A stretch of DNA of 64,000 nt from Nigrospora sphaerica (Eukaryota; Ascomycota; Sordariomycetes; Amphisphaeriales; Apiosporaceae), in contig JAGVVL010000023.1 in the NCBI GenBank assembly GCA_018287875.1, positions 16,135 to 80,134 on the forward strand, written 5' to 3'. Of this stretch, positions 35,500 through 47,689 are shown in pieces. A program made the translations under genes and the position numbers. Below the pieces are notes generated by a model. That model saw only the letters and a list, made by a program, of their open reading frames with translations, ran no database searches and had not been told where the DNA came from. The stretch's first letter is position 1, and each line of letters begins with the position of its first letter.

Positions 35500-35648
35500 C
35501 TAGAAGGGACCAAGGCCAATGTTGGTGGTTTCAGCGTTTCCAGCGCGGAATCCACCGTAAGGTAACCCAATTCCGCGACCATCGCCGGGACCTCGGAATT
35601 CAAAGTGATGTACAACCGGGGCACCGGCGGTCATGACACCAGGGTTTC
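35500..35648 (-). CDS. possible 3'-terminal exon of a small Gly-rich protein, left arm
   Basis: After an acceptor CTCTGTAG the minus strand is open for about 49 codons, with a composition unlike random sequence (VVHHFEFRGPGDGRGIGLP and a terminal AETTNIGLGPF). The same exon is preserved base for base in frame in the other arm. I could not define the upstream exons with confidence and do not recognise the protein. Confidence 0.3.
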
Positions 35649-36799
35649 CTACAGAGCGACCAAACGACATACATAGCTACATCAGGCACACGCCCTTTCC
35701 CCTCTCTGGCCGAACCCCTGACGTGCGACGTGATCTTTGGCCAATGGGCCGACCAGAGTGGCAAGCAAGAGGGATTGGGCCAATGCTGCGGATGAGTAAA
35801 CGACGCGCGCCCTTCCACGCTCTCACAGCAGAACCCAGAAGGGTACGGGACCACCGATTCAAACTCTCTAGGAATTCCACGTCTGTTCCGCCATTCAATG
35901 CCAAACAGGGAGCGTTGACCTACAGCGAGAGACCCACGCCCCCTCTTGCGGTGTACGCCAACAGAGGCCATCACTGAACAGAAGCAGCCAGCTAAAGAAT
36001 AACAACCCGGGGCATCATATTGTTGTTCACTATGAGATTTTTGGGGTGCTCTCAGAGTGGTTATGCGTGGTATGACCAGGTGTGACATGCCATCGGTCTC
36101 CGCGCAACGACAGTACGCATACTAGCGAGGCCACACCGCAGACGACGCCACGGCAACATCCACCACGCCGGTGGCCTTCGGCGGGACCTTGAGATGGCTA
36201 TCAGCAGGGCAAAGCATCAAGGATCTCATCCTGATACCAATGGCGACCCAGCCGCACTTTCTGCCTATCTTGGCAACGTTAACGAATGACGTGTAAAGCG
36301 CCGTCCTGATTTCGACCCCATGAAACCTTCCACAGCCCACACCGTACAGGCCTGGATCATTCCATGGCCTACTACAAAAGCCAGCTAGTTCATGTTGACG
36401 ACCAGGCTCAGACGGCCCATCAGAATGACGGCCGGTCTCTAGCACATGTTGTTGACCAAAACCCCTTCGTGCAATCGACCCCAGCGGGTTGGTGGACGCT
36501 ATGCTTGCGTGCCCCCATCTCCCGAATACCGCATCTTGGCAGGCCCCTCGCCCTACCCTCTACGTAGCGATGTCCCGATCCCATTAAACCGACGAACCAG
36601 GACAGCCGTGCTGTCTACCACTCGTATGCAGTATTTTCTCATGGGGAAGTGAATTTGTGTTAGAGTCATCGCCCGACCTCTGAAGGCGAGTTCATGCGAC
36701 TTTTGCTCCTAGAAGTAACATTGAAACCTGATAAAGCTCGTCCATGATCAGGGATGGAATCCAGCCTGGTTCTTTCAAACCCCGAACTAGCTGAACAAG

Positions 36800-39093
36800 A
36801 TGCCCCAATCCCTATCAGAACCAGATCAAAAACCACCCGAATCCATCTGTCGACCCCGAGATCCGGACGTCACCACCTCGCCTGATGGACAGGGCGGCTG
36901 CTTGATTTCTCACTGTCTGAGCCCTCCCACCAATCAAAAGCGAAGTGGATATGGGGAAATTCCCAAGGCGAAGCGGCGACTTCCGACCGCTAAGGGAAGA
37001 CGAACGAAAATCAGCTGCGACTCTTGCAGGACCAGCCGGCGCAAATGTCAGCGCCCCGAGTACACTGGGTGGAAAGACGAAGTTCAACGCGTCAGCGAAG
37101 AAGAGCCAGTCGGCCCCTGCATGTCGTGTCTGGAGGCCGGCCTGCTATGCAGGGTAACATTACCTCGAATGCACAGGTTCTCTGGCGACGCGAAAAATTT
37201 CAGCCGGCGGTACGAGGCTCTGATGGGAATCGTCCAAGGCCTTTACCCGCAACTGGGCTCCGAACCCACCGCTGAAGAGCTGGCCCTGTTCGGCCAAGAA
37301 CGAGGAGTCGCGATGCCGGGTGGAGGGCTTGAGCAGCACGGCAGACAACAACCATCCCATAGTACCCACCTTATTCTACTACGGCACTTCCTAACGTCAG
37401 AGTGACTGTCCCAGAGGTAGCGAATGAATGCACGGCTCTGGTCTGCGACGAGTGCGGAAACGCCAATTCCGTTGATCCATCTGGATCCTTTTCCTTCATC
37501 TCGAGGTTGCGGACTCTTATTACCAACCGTTTGATGCCACCCGACTTCAACCTCAGCAACGAAAAACCGAGATACTCCTCAAGGCCCGCGGATGTGACAA
37601 CTGTGGGATCATTGTACCAGCACTGTGACCTTGGAAGGTTGCTATTCAACCCCGGTGGCTTTGTACCGCACCAATCGCAGAACGGACGCGGTTCCACCAC
37701 CTCGGAGCTGGCCCGAGAATGCAGTGGGGACAGGGGTGCCGTCTGCCGTCTGCCACATTGTGTTTCGGCACACCAGGTTGAGCTACCCTGCAGAGAGGAC
37801 TCGGACAGCTGCATCGAGGCCTTCTTCCGCTATTTGCATCCCGATTTCCTCCTCTTCCATAGGCCTACATTCCAAATGGTCTATGAGGAAATCTGGGACG
37901 CAGTCGAAACGTCCCGCGGAGAACAAGGGTCTGAGATCTCAACCGGATGGCTCGGCTGCCTGTACATGATCTACGCGCTCGGCTCCCGATTTCTGGCCCA
38001 GAACGAAAAGTGGTCGACATTCCAACACCAATGGTTTACGAAAACGAAGGGCCTGGCGACTCAATGCGTTCCCTTGAGCCTCCCCAGCGTCTGTGCTCTG
38101 ATGCTTCAGTCCCTCTACTTGACCTACCAAAACGATCACACGACGGCTTGGATCTACCACGGCTCGGCTTTCCAATGCGCCATGGCGCTAGGGATGCATC
38201 GCCAAGACGTCTCCACAACCTTCCATCCTTTTACGCGCGAGCTGCGGAAGCGTGTGTGGTGGACTCTTTACATTTACGAGCAAAGTCTTTGCTGTGACCT
38301 AGGGCACCCGACGGCCACGGACGATGGAGAGGTCAGTGTTGCCTTCCCCGACGAAAACATCCTAGAATGCGCCTATGGCCAGCCGCCCAAGCTGGTGGAG
38401 TGGTCTTCGCGGCTCTGGCATCTCTTGGGGTGCATTCGGAAAGACGTGTGCAACCAGCCGGCTGACCCCGTGGGTGGGTACAGCCAAGTGGTCCAGCACC
38501 TGCGACGCCTTCTGAGTTGGCGCGCCAGTGCCCCGTCGGAGATATTTCTCCAGCTCACGAGTCTGAGTGAAGCCAATGCTGCTACTTGGCGGGCCTCGAT
38601 GCTGCTGCGCATCACCTATCAGTGCGCACTTGGCCTGCTGACGAGGAACTCACTACTGAGGACCGTTACGGCCAGTAAGCAACATCAAGGCCTTGGGATG
38701 GATGCCTATATCATCGGCCAGCTGGACCAGATTTGCGTCACGTCCGCTATGCGCACCGTGGATCTTCTCGTTGAATTGTGGCGTGGCGGCCGTTTTCAGA
38801 GGACCTTCCGGCTTGACGCCCACTCTGCTTTTGTTGCGAACGTGGAAATCGAATTGAGACTTGTCGCCCCCGACTCGGGGATGCTTAGGCGGGATCCTTG
38901 TGAGAAACACTGGCGTCCCTGGGAGTCCGAGCCTTCGGAGACACAGGACGATGCCCTGGCTACGGAGTCCCGGACTGACCTGGACCATGACTTGGAGTTC
39001 CTCATTACACGCAATCACCTTACCGAGTGCTACAGCATGACAAGCCTGGAGGATGCGGTAAACAAGGTCCATAATATCCAGGGGATGTCATGA
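36800..39093 (+). CDS. Zn2Cys6 transcription factor with Fungal_trans domain
   Basis: A nuclear DNA-binding regulator of 746 aa. Exon 1 is 36800-37361; the 53-bp intron 37362-37414 has donor GTACCC, branch CTAAC at 37391 and acceptor CCCAG; exon 2 is 37415-39093. The total is exactly 747 codons with no frameshift. The zinc cluster cysteines are 73, 76, 83, 107, 110 and 117 (CDSCRTSRRKC ... CMSCLEAGLLC), so the loop between Cys3 and Cys4 is 23 residues, longer than the usual 5-12. A linker helix with RRYEALMGIVQGLYP follows. The middle homology (Fungal_trans, PF04082) begins near residue 322 (FFRYLHPDFLLFHRPTF) and includes RKRVWWTLYIYEQSL (465-479) and LGHPTATDD (483-491). It starts only 180 bp inside the inverted-repeat junction, so most of its promoter lies in the repeat arm. 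Targets unknown. Confidence 0.88.
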
Positions 39094-42000
39094 ATAATTG
39101 GGCTAGCCAAAGTCGTGATGTGTATTCGGAAATACGCTTCAAGGCCGTGTCCCGCCTGAGCAGTTGTACTTTGGACACGAGAGCCAGATTCAGTTTACTA
39201 TGCTTGTTTATTTCCCAGGAATGCTCTAGGTTTTCTCGCGTCAAAAAGACTTTCATTCTATTATAATCAACACTGGTCAGGTGAAGGATGCTCTGTGGCC
39301 CCTCCAGTGAACTCATGGTGGTGGCTCCCCGTCCTACCGCGAAACCTGACGGGGATCCTCTCAACAGCGAAAGGGTTGAGGTACTACTGTACAGGGAATA
39401 GGGCTGTGGCGGGCTTGCGCCGGAGCTGCTCCGAACTACCAATAAATACCGAAGTTGCGTCAGCAATTTGTATTTAACGCAGTAGCGCCCCTTCCTCAGC
39501 AGGCGGTTTCTCCCCGGCGGTAGCTGATTCGCCCAGTCGATTTCCGTGCTGCGGCGGAGGCTCCGATCGATGCTCTTTCCACTGCAATATGGTAGCCGGA
39601 TTCTCTGGATCCGTGATTACCGTGGTTTTTCTGTCGGCCTTCCAGAGAAAACCGGGGTTTCTATTTTTTTCTAGTGTCAAAAACAGCGGGACATCCTATT
39701 TTGGCTCTAGTGTCGTTTTTCTCTTCATACCCAAATGATTCGGATCGGAGCCACTTCACCCACAGCCCACTATCCTCGGGCGTCGACCCTTACATAAGAG
39801 AACAGAATCGGGTTACCCAGCCCTAGCTGTCTTCAAAAACATCACTGCAATGATTTCGACGTGTCTCTCGAGGCCAAGCCCTTCGAAGTACTGCGATTAG
39901 CCCGTCTGATGTGCAGAAAACTGCGGCTTCGAGTTCAAAACTAGCGGATCGATTTTGTTGACGAGACTCGTTTGTATCTTGCTGAGCTGGTCTGGATGTC
40001 GCGACCGCTCCCTCTGTCGATGGCTCTGGATGGTAGTGTGTAGGGTTGGGTAGTCCTGCTCCTCCACCCAAAGCGCTGTCGGTTTCATTGCCATTCTCGG
40101 CTGCGAAGTCCTCGTTCCTTCGGGGATCCCGATAGCGAAACCGCATATACTGTACGGAGTCTCTGGCCTTGGTACTCTCCAGACTCCTAACAGCGTCTCC
40201 TAAACAGTCTTCTGCAACGCATTCGTAGAAACTCTAGCCTCGCAATCGACAAGGGCTGACACCAAGAACGAGTGTCGCTGTACCGGTAGCAAACATGATT
40301 GCTAGTGTCTGGGTGAACCTATTTAGAATAAGTGCAACCCGCAGCTCTCCCTATCGATGGTATGCTTGTCGAATACGATGCGCGTCCCAGTGCATGGCGA
40401 ATGGGATTGAAGCCTCGGAAACAAACAGACGTCTGATACATGCTGCGTCGATGGCGCGCCCTGTTTCTCATCAGCCTTAAGCGCAGAAAGTGATCGTAAT
40501 GCCGGACTGACTCTTGCTTCTCTCCGATCCCCGGTAGACGCACACACAAGCCACTAGAACTTCGTAGACCAGGGTGAAGCAACACTCGCAATGGATCCAT
40601 CGTCCATTTAATGATCGGATTCGCAGGTAGTGGAGGGCTGATGACCTAAGATCCCCACTATGGACTCCGATGCGAAGAGGAAACTCGCAGCAGGTGATAG
40701 ATCTACGAAGTTAGACGCAGGGTCGGTTGGCTCAGCAAGTTGCGGGCGAACTGTTGGAGAAGGATGGGCTGACCGTGGATGGACATGAACATTTGCTCCA
40801 TTGCGACTGCCTTAAGCTCCCATGGATTCTTAGGTTCACTTAAAGTTTCGTTGCGATTTGAACAAGATACCACACGGGCATGGGTCCGTTTACAGCTTGC
40901 GCGTCGCACGCTGGGCCTTCGGGGAGTTGACAGGAACAGAAACCTGTGACCTACTTAGTTAAGAGGAGATACGGCATCATCTTGATCTGTGTTCGAGTTG
41001 GATGACTTTTGGAGCTCCTCAAAAGCAATACCATAGCGTCTTAGTAGGTAGTCTTTGCCCGTTCGAGTGGCTGCCGTAAGACCCATCCACATCCAATATT
41101 TGCCTGTTTTCTGGCCCAAGTGCGGGGTTGTGGGAATAAGAAATGAAGGCTGAAGAAGCCGGGCGTGGGAGGCGTTTTGCACTTGCTTCTAGACTTATCA
41201 GTCAGTCAATCAGTCATAGGACACCTATGGTGGCTTTTCATAATCGCCCAAACCATACCCCTTGCTACGGCCTGGCAGTTGGTCCCCGGCAGGAGTAGCC
41301 ATAATAGTACAGAGGTGGGCAGAATGATCCCACTGGCTCATGACTGGAGCTTTTGCTTCGTGGCACGGTGGGTTAGCCCACACACCCTGTAACACCCTTG
41401 CCGTAGGTTCGCTACGTCCTTCTCCAAGGCTGCAGCTGCCACAGGACAAGTGGTAGTCCAGTAGACTCCGGTCTACAGATCTTCAAACAATCGTATAATT
41501 AGCATAAACGTTGATTAGCCTTTGGGTTTTGTTTAGCGTCTTTTTTGAGCTGCTTCCTCCAGGGGCATTGAATTCTGAATGAACAGGTAGTCAAGAGCGC
41601 TTGTCAAACCAGGTGGTTACTATTTTGGCTATTGCACAAAATGCTCAAAGCAGCCGGTCAAGCCTAGTATCAGGGCATTCAATACCTTAATACCGTCTTC
41701 CTTATCATATGGAACTTCCCGATGGCCGAGGATGCTCATGGGTATCTGCCCATAGTTTCCGGATCTACTGGGATATACGCTTCTTTCCGGTTTGAAGCGG
41801 GGAAGACGTACTTAACCTATGGATGTTTAAGGCGCCTTGTTGTCTTAGTCTTTGTTTGCCGGCAATTCATATGCTGTACTTCTTAGAACTAAGAAGAGCG
41901 TATTGTTTTCCTTTGGGCCCCAAATGCATCGACGACGTATATCCACGCCATTGATCTGCCCTAGACCGTGACTTTACTTGTAAGTCCTCCGTTGTATCCC

Positions 42001-43753
42001 GGGTATGTAAGTCAAGTATCTTTTGTGAGCAATTCCCTTGCTGTCTCCACTACCGAGTCCTGTTGCAAACCCTCAAGTAGATGAGATGATCCTCATGGCC
42101 TATGGTATTTCTATCTGTAGCAAGCTTGCTGTAAGCAATTTATCGTTTAGCTCGGAGCCTCTGGTTACTGCGCCAATGCTACTCGAAGAAGGGGTGATTC
42201 AACCCCCGGTTGTACGGGTCCACGCGGGTCGGATTCGTGGTGTACCTTGTTCCTTTCACGCCTCAGGAGCGCCTGGTCGCCGGTACCTTGTCTTGGTGCA
42301 TAAGCGCGATAGAGCACATGCACGGGCAAACACTACAGCCACTTGACTTTGAGGCTTTAATGGGCTGAGGTCAAACATCATGGCACGCACATGATCTATC
42401 GTCTGTTCAGTACCCATTTCATCGAACAGCTGATCTTCTATCCTTCTTGAAAGTCCCGTGAGTATTACTCTTTGACCACACGACAACCGTGGCGTTGCTC
42501 ATTCTTCGAAATTGGCTATCCTGCTTCTTAGCTCTTGTTCCGCCAGTCCCGTTGTGACACTACTTTCGCCATGTGCGATTATACGCAGGTGTGATATAAA
42601 AAGGCCCTATCCGAATACGCAGCCTGATTCTTCAAGGTTGAATATAATTGCGGCCACTTTCGGTTTTGTGTCAGTAGGTGGTGCTATGATTACGAACAAA
42701 CACACCGGGTGTGCCCACTAAACATTACTGCTGGTGAACCCAGGTATGTCCTCAATTCCTGCGACCGGATTCCGAGTATTGACATTGAAATAGGGCGATG
42801 AACTGTATAGTCAGTCATCAACAAAACCAGCAGAGACATTGGATCACATCTGGCACTCTAACAATTTCGCAGCCAGTTGCAGGCCTTATGACCCGCCGTC
42901 ATGAATATGGATGGTATATTCAAAGAAGTAGACGAAAATGACCAAACATATTGCATGGCAAGTTAAGCTAAAGGCCAACCGTAAATACAGGGCCAGTCAA
43001 AGATTGAAAGATGCCAGTTGAGCACATTGCCCGAGCTAAAGCAGTCTTTGTTCATGAGCAGGACAAATATAGGCAGCTGGTTCAAAATAATGCATTCTAA
43101 CCAAAAGTTGCCACAGCAGCGTCCTTGTCCCTAACTTTACCCTACCAAGGCATGGTTATATCTTCGGTGTATCATCTGTTGGATATCGTCATCTTATCCA
43201 CGTAGCCGCTATCCGTGATCGTCTCAGAGCCCCAGTCCTTGGCGTACCATTGGCATTGGGCACGGCTTAGAAACTTCTACGCATGTCATTCTATAAGCTC
43301 TGGAAGTGGGTTTCCTAGCGCTGTCTGAGCTGCTTAACAAGGCACTAAATAGCATGAAAGCAGCAGAAGTAACCGCATCGACGTTTTCATACCGTAATTA
43401 CTAGGTATCTCCATTATATAAACCAGCTCTGGAATGTGGTTAAAATGATGTACAATACCGAAACTGTGTGAATGCTCCCTTCCGACAAAACTCCCAGGCC
43501 GCATACCCGCCGCTTCAGGAATCAGTTCCAGTGTTGGCCGTTCTCGTTCCTGGAAGCTGCTGTTTCTCCTCGTGTTCGAGCCCCTTCAGCAATTGCAATC
43601 ATATCTTGCAGATTTGGCGAATTGGACCGCCTTAGCAACTCAAGTGTGCGATTAGAAAGTCGGAACAAAGTTGCTGAATCGATAAACTTTGACAGGACCG
43701 GATCTCGATTGCATTGATGCAGGAGACAAATGTTTTTGTATTCCTGTAGGGTG
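39094..43753. other. spacer, no confident gene
   Basis: Nothing here is recognised. Short minus-strand ORFs at 39474-39680 and 39823-40146 have no diagnostic domain. 41450-43470 is relatively AT-rich, with no open frame beyond about 100 codons and no RNA gene seen. It looks like degraded or regulatory non-coding DNA. Confidence 0.4.
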
Positions 43754-45785
43754 TTAGCGTAACACCAACCTTGAGTCAGCGAGACGACCGCTCACCGTTG
43801 GACGAGAGTGGAAACGTTTGCTATGAGTAGGCGATGCCCGAGATGAAGGCTGTGAACCACTCGGGCGCGCTCTACCATAGCATGAATTCCGCGATGAGCG
43901 TAGAATATGCATCTCAAAGGCATCGCGACGAATGCCCCGTGGAACCATGATTCCTAACTTGTCAACAAGATTGAAGAATTCAGACGGAGGCATGTCGTTT
44001 GGATAGCCCTCCAACGAAGCGTTAGGATCCAGACAGAATGAGATGAACGGTTGGTGGATATCGACTTGGATTTCAATACTGAGCCCGTAAGCGGGCGTCG
44101 AGGGATCGTCATCCCCTGAGGAATATTCCAGCTTCAATCCTGTAGGAAGCCATAGAAGCGGCTCCAAAAAGGTTGCACATCTGTCACGAACTGTCCCAGT
44201 GGTTCGGTTTGTAGTGACAGCCTAGAAACAGCCCTCGACTGAATGCGAAGATAGAGGTATGCCCAATACTTTTGCATAGCAGAGCTGGCACATGCTGTAG
44301 CCGCTGTCTTCCGAGGAAGGGCAGGCAAGCTTCATGATCGTGCAATTTGCCTTGGCAGAAGGGCATTTGGGCCAAAATCTCGCTATATTCATTAGCAGGC
44401 TGACAAATCCGGTGCAAAAGGTCGGCCACCTTTCAAGCTCGAAGCATGCCCAAAATGTAAGGCTTAGCTGGTTGTCCTCCGGAGTCCTTGCGCCTTCAGC
44501 CAGACGCTGCAAGACTCTGTGTGATATGAGCATGAGAAGAATAGGATTTGGGCTGCACACTTACGGATGGAAGTGAAGTAGCACGATCCGGCTGGCGTTG
44601 TCAATATGCGCCCAACTCTCGTCCACCCGGCCGAGAAGCCATTGGTACAAGCCCAGGAAGAACCAGGTGAAGAGGCCATCCGCGGTGTGTTCGTTGACAG
44701 CAATCGCGTCTGCGGCCATTTTGAAGTATCGGTACCCAGGCATTTCTGTGGCCTTGACACCAGCGTCTCGTCCGTGAGCCACAGTTGGTATGGTGTCTCT
44801 ATAGAGGCATAGCTCACCAAGTGCGAGTGTAGACAGCGCCAGAACACTTTGGATACTACGGCCCGATGGCACGATGTGTGGACTGGTTGCCCGGTGCAGT
44901 TCTTCTTGCAAAAATGTTCCAACCCGATGGTCAACTTCTTCGAATGGCAGGATAGGATACATACCAAGAATATCCGATTTGAAGCGTTGGGCGTGGCTCA
45001 ATACTTCCCTCTCTTGGAAGGAGAAATTTTGGGATGAGTCGGGGTAATACACCTCCAGGGTTCATGAGGGTGTGGACCTGGCACCGCTTTCGATTTGCAG
45101 CATGGCTGTAGAGACTTCCCCGTGGCTCTCCCTGGGGATACACGGTGGCGGCCTCAATTCGGAAGGCGCAATGTGATTCTGTATCGCTCCGTGTTGTGCA
45201 GGTTTGATAGCCGTTCTGAAAGCATGCTCATCGTCGGTCTTGTGCTGCCGCCGCAGAGCACTGCTCTTGTCGTGTGAGACGGTCTCTGATTCCGGTTTTT
45301 GGCTCTCCTGCAAACGTCGCAGTTGCTCTCAAGGTATCGTAGCTCCTTTTTTGTACATGTTTGATTTGCGTGCACGGTGTTCTTCAAGATTTCCAAGTTC
45401 TTCCGGATCGCGTCTTTCCTATCTCTCAATTAACAATTAAATAGGTGCTGTCCGTGAAGAACCCTTACCCGTGAGAAGGTAGCTCGTTATACTCGCAGTC
45501 ATATCCTTTCTGGCGGCAGTTATAGCAAAGATTCTTCTCGTCGCATTTGGCTTTTAATCTCCTACAACTCTTGCACGCCTTCAGCCATCATTAGCGTGAC
45601 CATACAGAGGTAGTACGTTTTGTACTTACATGTGAGGCGCGATATGCCCTCTTCTTCGTCTTTCTAGTAGTCTCTATTTGGACTAGTATTTGGGGTGTCT
45701 GGGGCGGGCGCACAGGATATTGGGGCCCTTGGTGGGTGTAGCCTGGTTGTTGCATGCGTGACGGAGAAGCATAAAACACATGCAT
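43754..45785 (-). CDS. second Zn2Cys6 transcription factor, multi-exon, frameshifted
   Basis: The minus strand starts around ATG 45785 with a Pro/Gln-rich N-terminus (PQYPVRPPQTPQ) and a basic TRKTKKRAYRASH. An intron at 45579-45629 (GTAAGT donor, CTAAT branch) is followed by the exon 45469-45578. That exon encodes a canonical cluster, C-x2-C-x6-C-x5-C-x2-C-x6-C (ACKSCRRLKAKCDEKNLC...). Another intron lies near 45425-45468. Regulatory-domain exons follow: LALSTLALGELCLYRDTIP, YFKMAADAIAVNE, LFTWFFLGLYQWLLGR, LSLTFWACFELE and LHRICQPANEYSEILAQMP, typical of one fungal C6 family. Frames break near 45325 and 44432, each explained by a one-base change, so it is either decaying or affected by consensus error. 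Exon limits downstream of 44600 are approximate. Confidence 0.6.
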
Positions 45786-47239
45786 CGTGGAATCCCGCGA
45801 TTCTCCCTGTAGGGTGGAAGACGTGGTCTTCATAGCGCTCCTGAGATGAAGCTGCCGTTTCAAAGTGTTGTTGAAAAGAGGGCAACATCACTATATATCG
45901 GACGTGGAAATCGCCCGTAAGTTGTTAGACAACGGTCTGAGGGCGAACTCAGAATGAGAGCTTGCTCAAGTGTAGCTTAATGCGGACTGATCGATCGGTT
46001 GGCGAAACAACGTGAGCGGTAGCCAAAGTAAAGATATAATCTTTGGATGAGGCAGCGCCAATGTGTGAAGGTACTTCCCATAAAACCAAACATACTGAAC
46101 CGATACAGTTTTTGATCATGGCATGGTGTGAAAGATTATCTCTAATTAGGTTTCCTCTGCTTGAGCACGTCGGCGATCATGTGAATCTGCAGACGATATG
46201 TTACGGTCGCAGCTTGGTCCTCTGCGGGGTAGCCCTTATAGTGCAGTGCTCCATTGGTAGATCATTCCCGAACCTTTTACTTTATGCCACTGTCTGTGTT
46301 GGTCCAGACCTGTTGCAACACCTTGCAGGTCAGCCGTGTACTGCCATTGCTTCTCCAGAAAACTTTAGATAGGGTTCGTGAAGCCCGATACAGGTATATT
46401 GCTTCCATGCTCAATTGTTGGCCATCAGAGCCGGAAGCTGCTGGGCACCAACGCTTCGTCGTCCACCTTGGCAGATATCCAGTCGCCCTGATGCACAGCC
46501 TATCGATGTTAAAAAGGTCCCCACAGCAACTCATCGGGGTTTCAGCCTGAATTAGACATTCCAACCACTGCTCGGTTAGATGGAACAGAATATCGACCAG
46601 CAACGCACTACGTGGACAGCCATCGCGACGACTTTCAGCTGACATCCCACATAATGCGATAGCTCTTACAGAAAAGGGCATCTACCTTCTGGCGAACGAG
46701 GGCTCTATTAATAGGCCATTGCTTTTTTGTGCCGCCACCAATCCCACCAGTTTTGACGTAAGTTGGGGTAGAGCAACTTGGGAGCCAACAGTATGATGTT
46801 GCCTATGCTAATGACGGCCTTGTATTTTGAATCCTTTGAAACAGATCGAGTAGCATGCCCGGAATATCCCTTCTTATGACAAGAGGCAGATGTTTTTCTG
46901 TGAATCATCACCAGTTCAGCGTGTCAACGCTGGGTTGTTGTTACGTAGCGAAATGGAACCAGCGCCGTTGTCACGGCCCCAAAACCTTATGGCATTGGCT
47001 GCAGGCTATCTTGCCCACTAAACACTACGGCTGGCCCTAGGTGGCGGCGGAACCGTCAGCTTCATGTCATGTAGGAACATTCGTACCCTAGTCCATCGAT
47101 CAATAAATACATCGGCCTCGCAGAATCCTCTCTTTTTGATAGAGCTGCTGGGATTCAGACGGACTTCTGCCAGGCCACAGCCACTCTATCCGCTTCTTGT
47201 ACATCTCAGGCCCACGCCCGCCGACTTACTTTTTTTTCC
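45786..47239. other. spacer, no gene recognised
   Basis: Small ORFs on the plus strand (46043-46550) have no known motif. The segment includes the putative promoter of the second regulator near 45790-46050. Confidence 0.35.
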
Positions 47240-47569
47240 ATGTCCGTCCTTCTTCCGCTTGCTCTTGCATCCCAGCCTTCACCTCTCCGTTACTTTGCTA
47301 AGAAGCCAACCCCCCTCGCCGTCCACTCCGTGGTGGCAAGGATAACAGGCGCCCCCAGGAGACAAACGCCGGATCCCCAAGAAGATTCGTTCGTCCCCGA
47401 AACGGGCCTCCTCGGTCCAGTTCAACAAATTGGCAGTGGAGACTTTGCGCCCGGCAACGGTCCAGGTCGAGAAGTGAACCACTCGAGAACGGGAGGCTAC
47501 CCGTCGCTTGGTCTTGTTGTTAGGTTCTCCAGCTACACAATCCGCGTAAAGATAAATAGCGACCGAAAG
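47240..47569 (+). CDS. possible first exon of an unrecognised gene
   Basis: The ATG at 47240 follows a C/T-rich leader. The frame is open to a good donor GTAAGC at 47570, and a pyrimidine tract with acceptor CCCAG lies at 47684, implying a 115-bp intron. The 110-residue reading has LLGPVQQIGSGDFAPGNGP but no domain I can name. The following exon cannot be fixed because two frames are equally plausible. Confidence 0.3.
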
Positions 47570-47668
47570 GTAAGCGCTCGCGCCCCAGCTCGTACTCGGA
47601 CCCATACCACTGTCGCCCCCACCACCCTGACTACACAGCGCACGCCAGACGTCTAATATCCGCATGCG

Positions 47669-47681
47669 CCCCCCCCCCCCC
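47669..47681. repeat. poly-C tract (13 C)
   Basis: Thirteen consecutive C just before a CAG acceptor-like site. Confidence 0.85.
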
Positions 47682-47689
47682 AGATTTCC

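Larger units (their letters stand above)
22647..36620. repeat. left arm of a giant inverted repeat
   Basis: Read in reverse complement, this segment reproduces 50022-64000 from end to end. The inner end is sharp: both arms share ...CGTCTACCA-side sequence up to 36620/50022 and diverge immediately inside. A position x maps to about 86642-x at the inner end and 86647-x at the window edge, so the net length difference is only about 5 bp over 14 kb. Differences I found are scattered substitutions and small indels, many in homopolymers. Content is mostly non-coding or decayed; the parts I can identify are listed separately. Many long GC-rich ORFs on both strands have no domain and break between copies, so they are not called. 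Confidence 0.95.
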
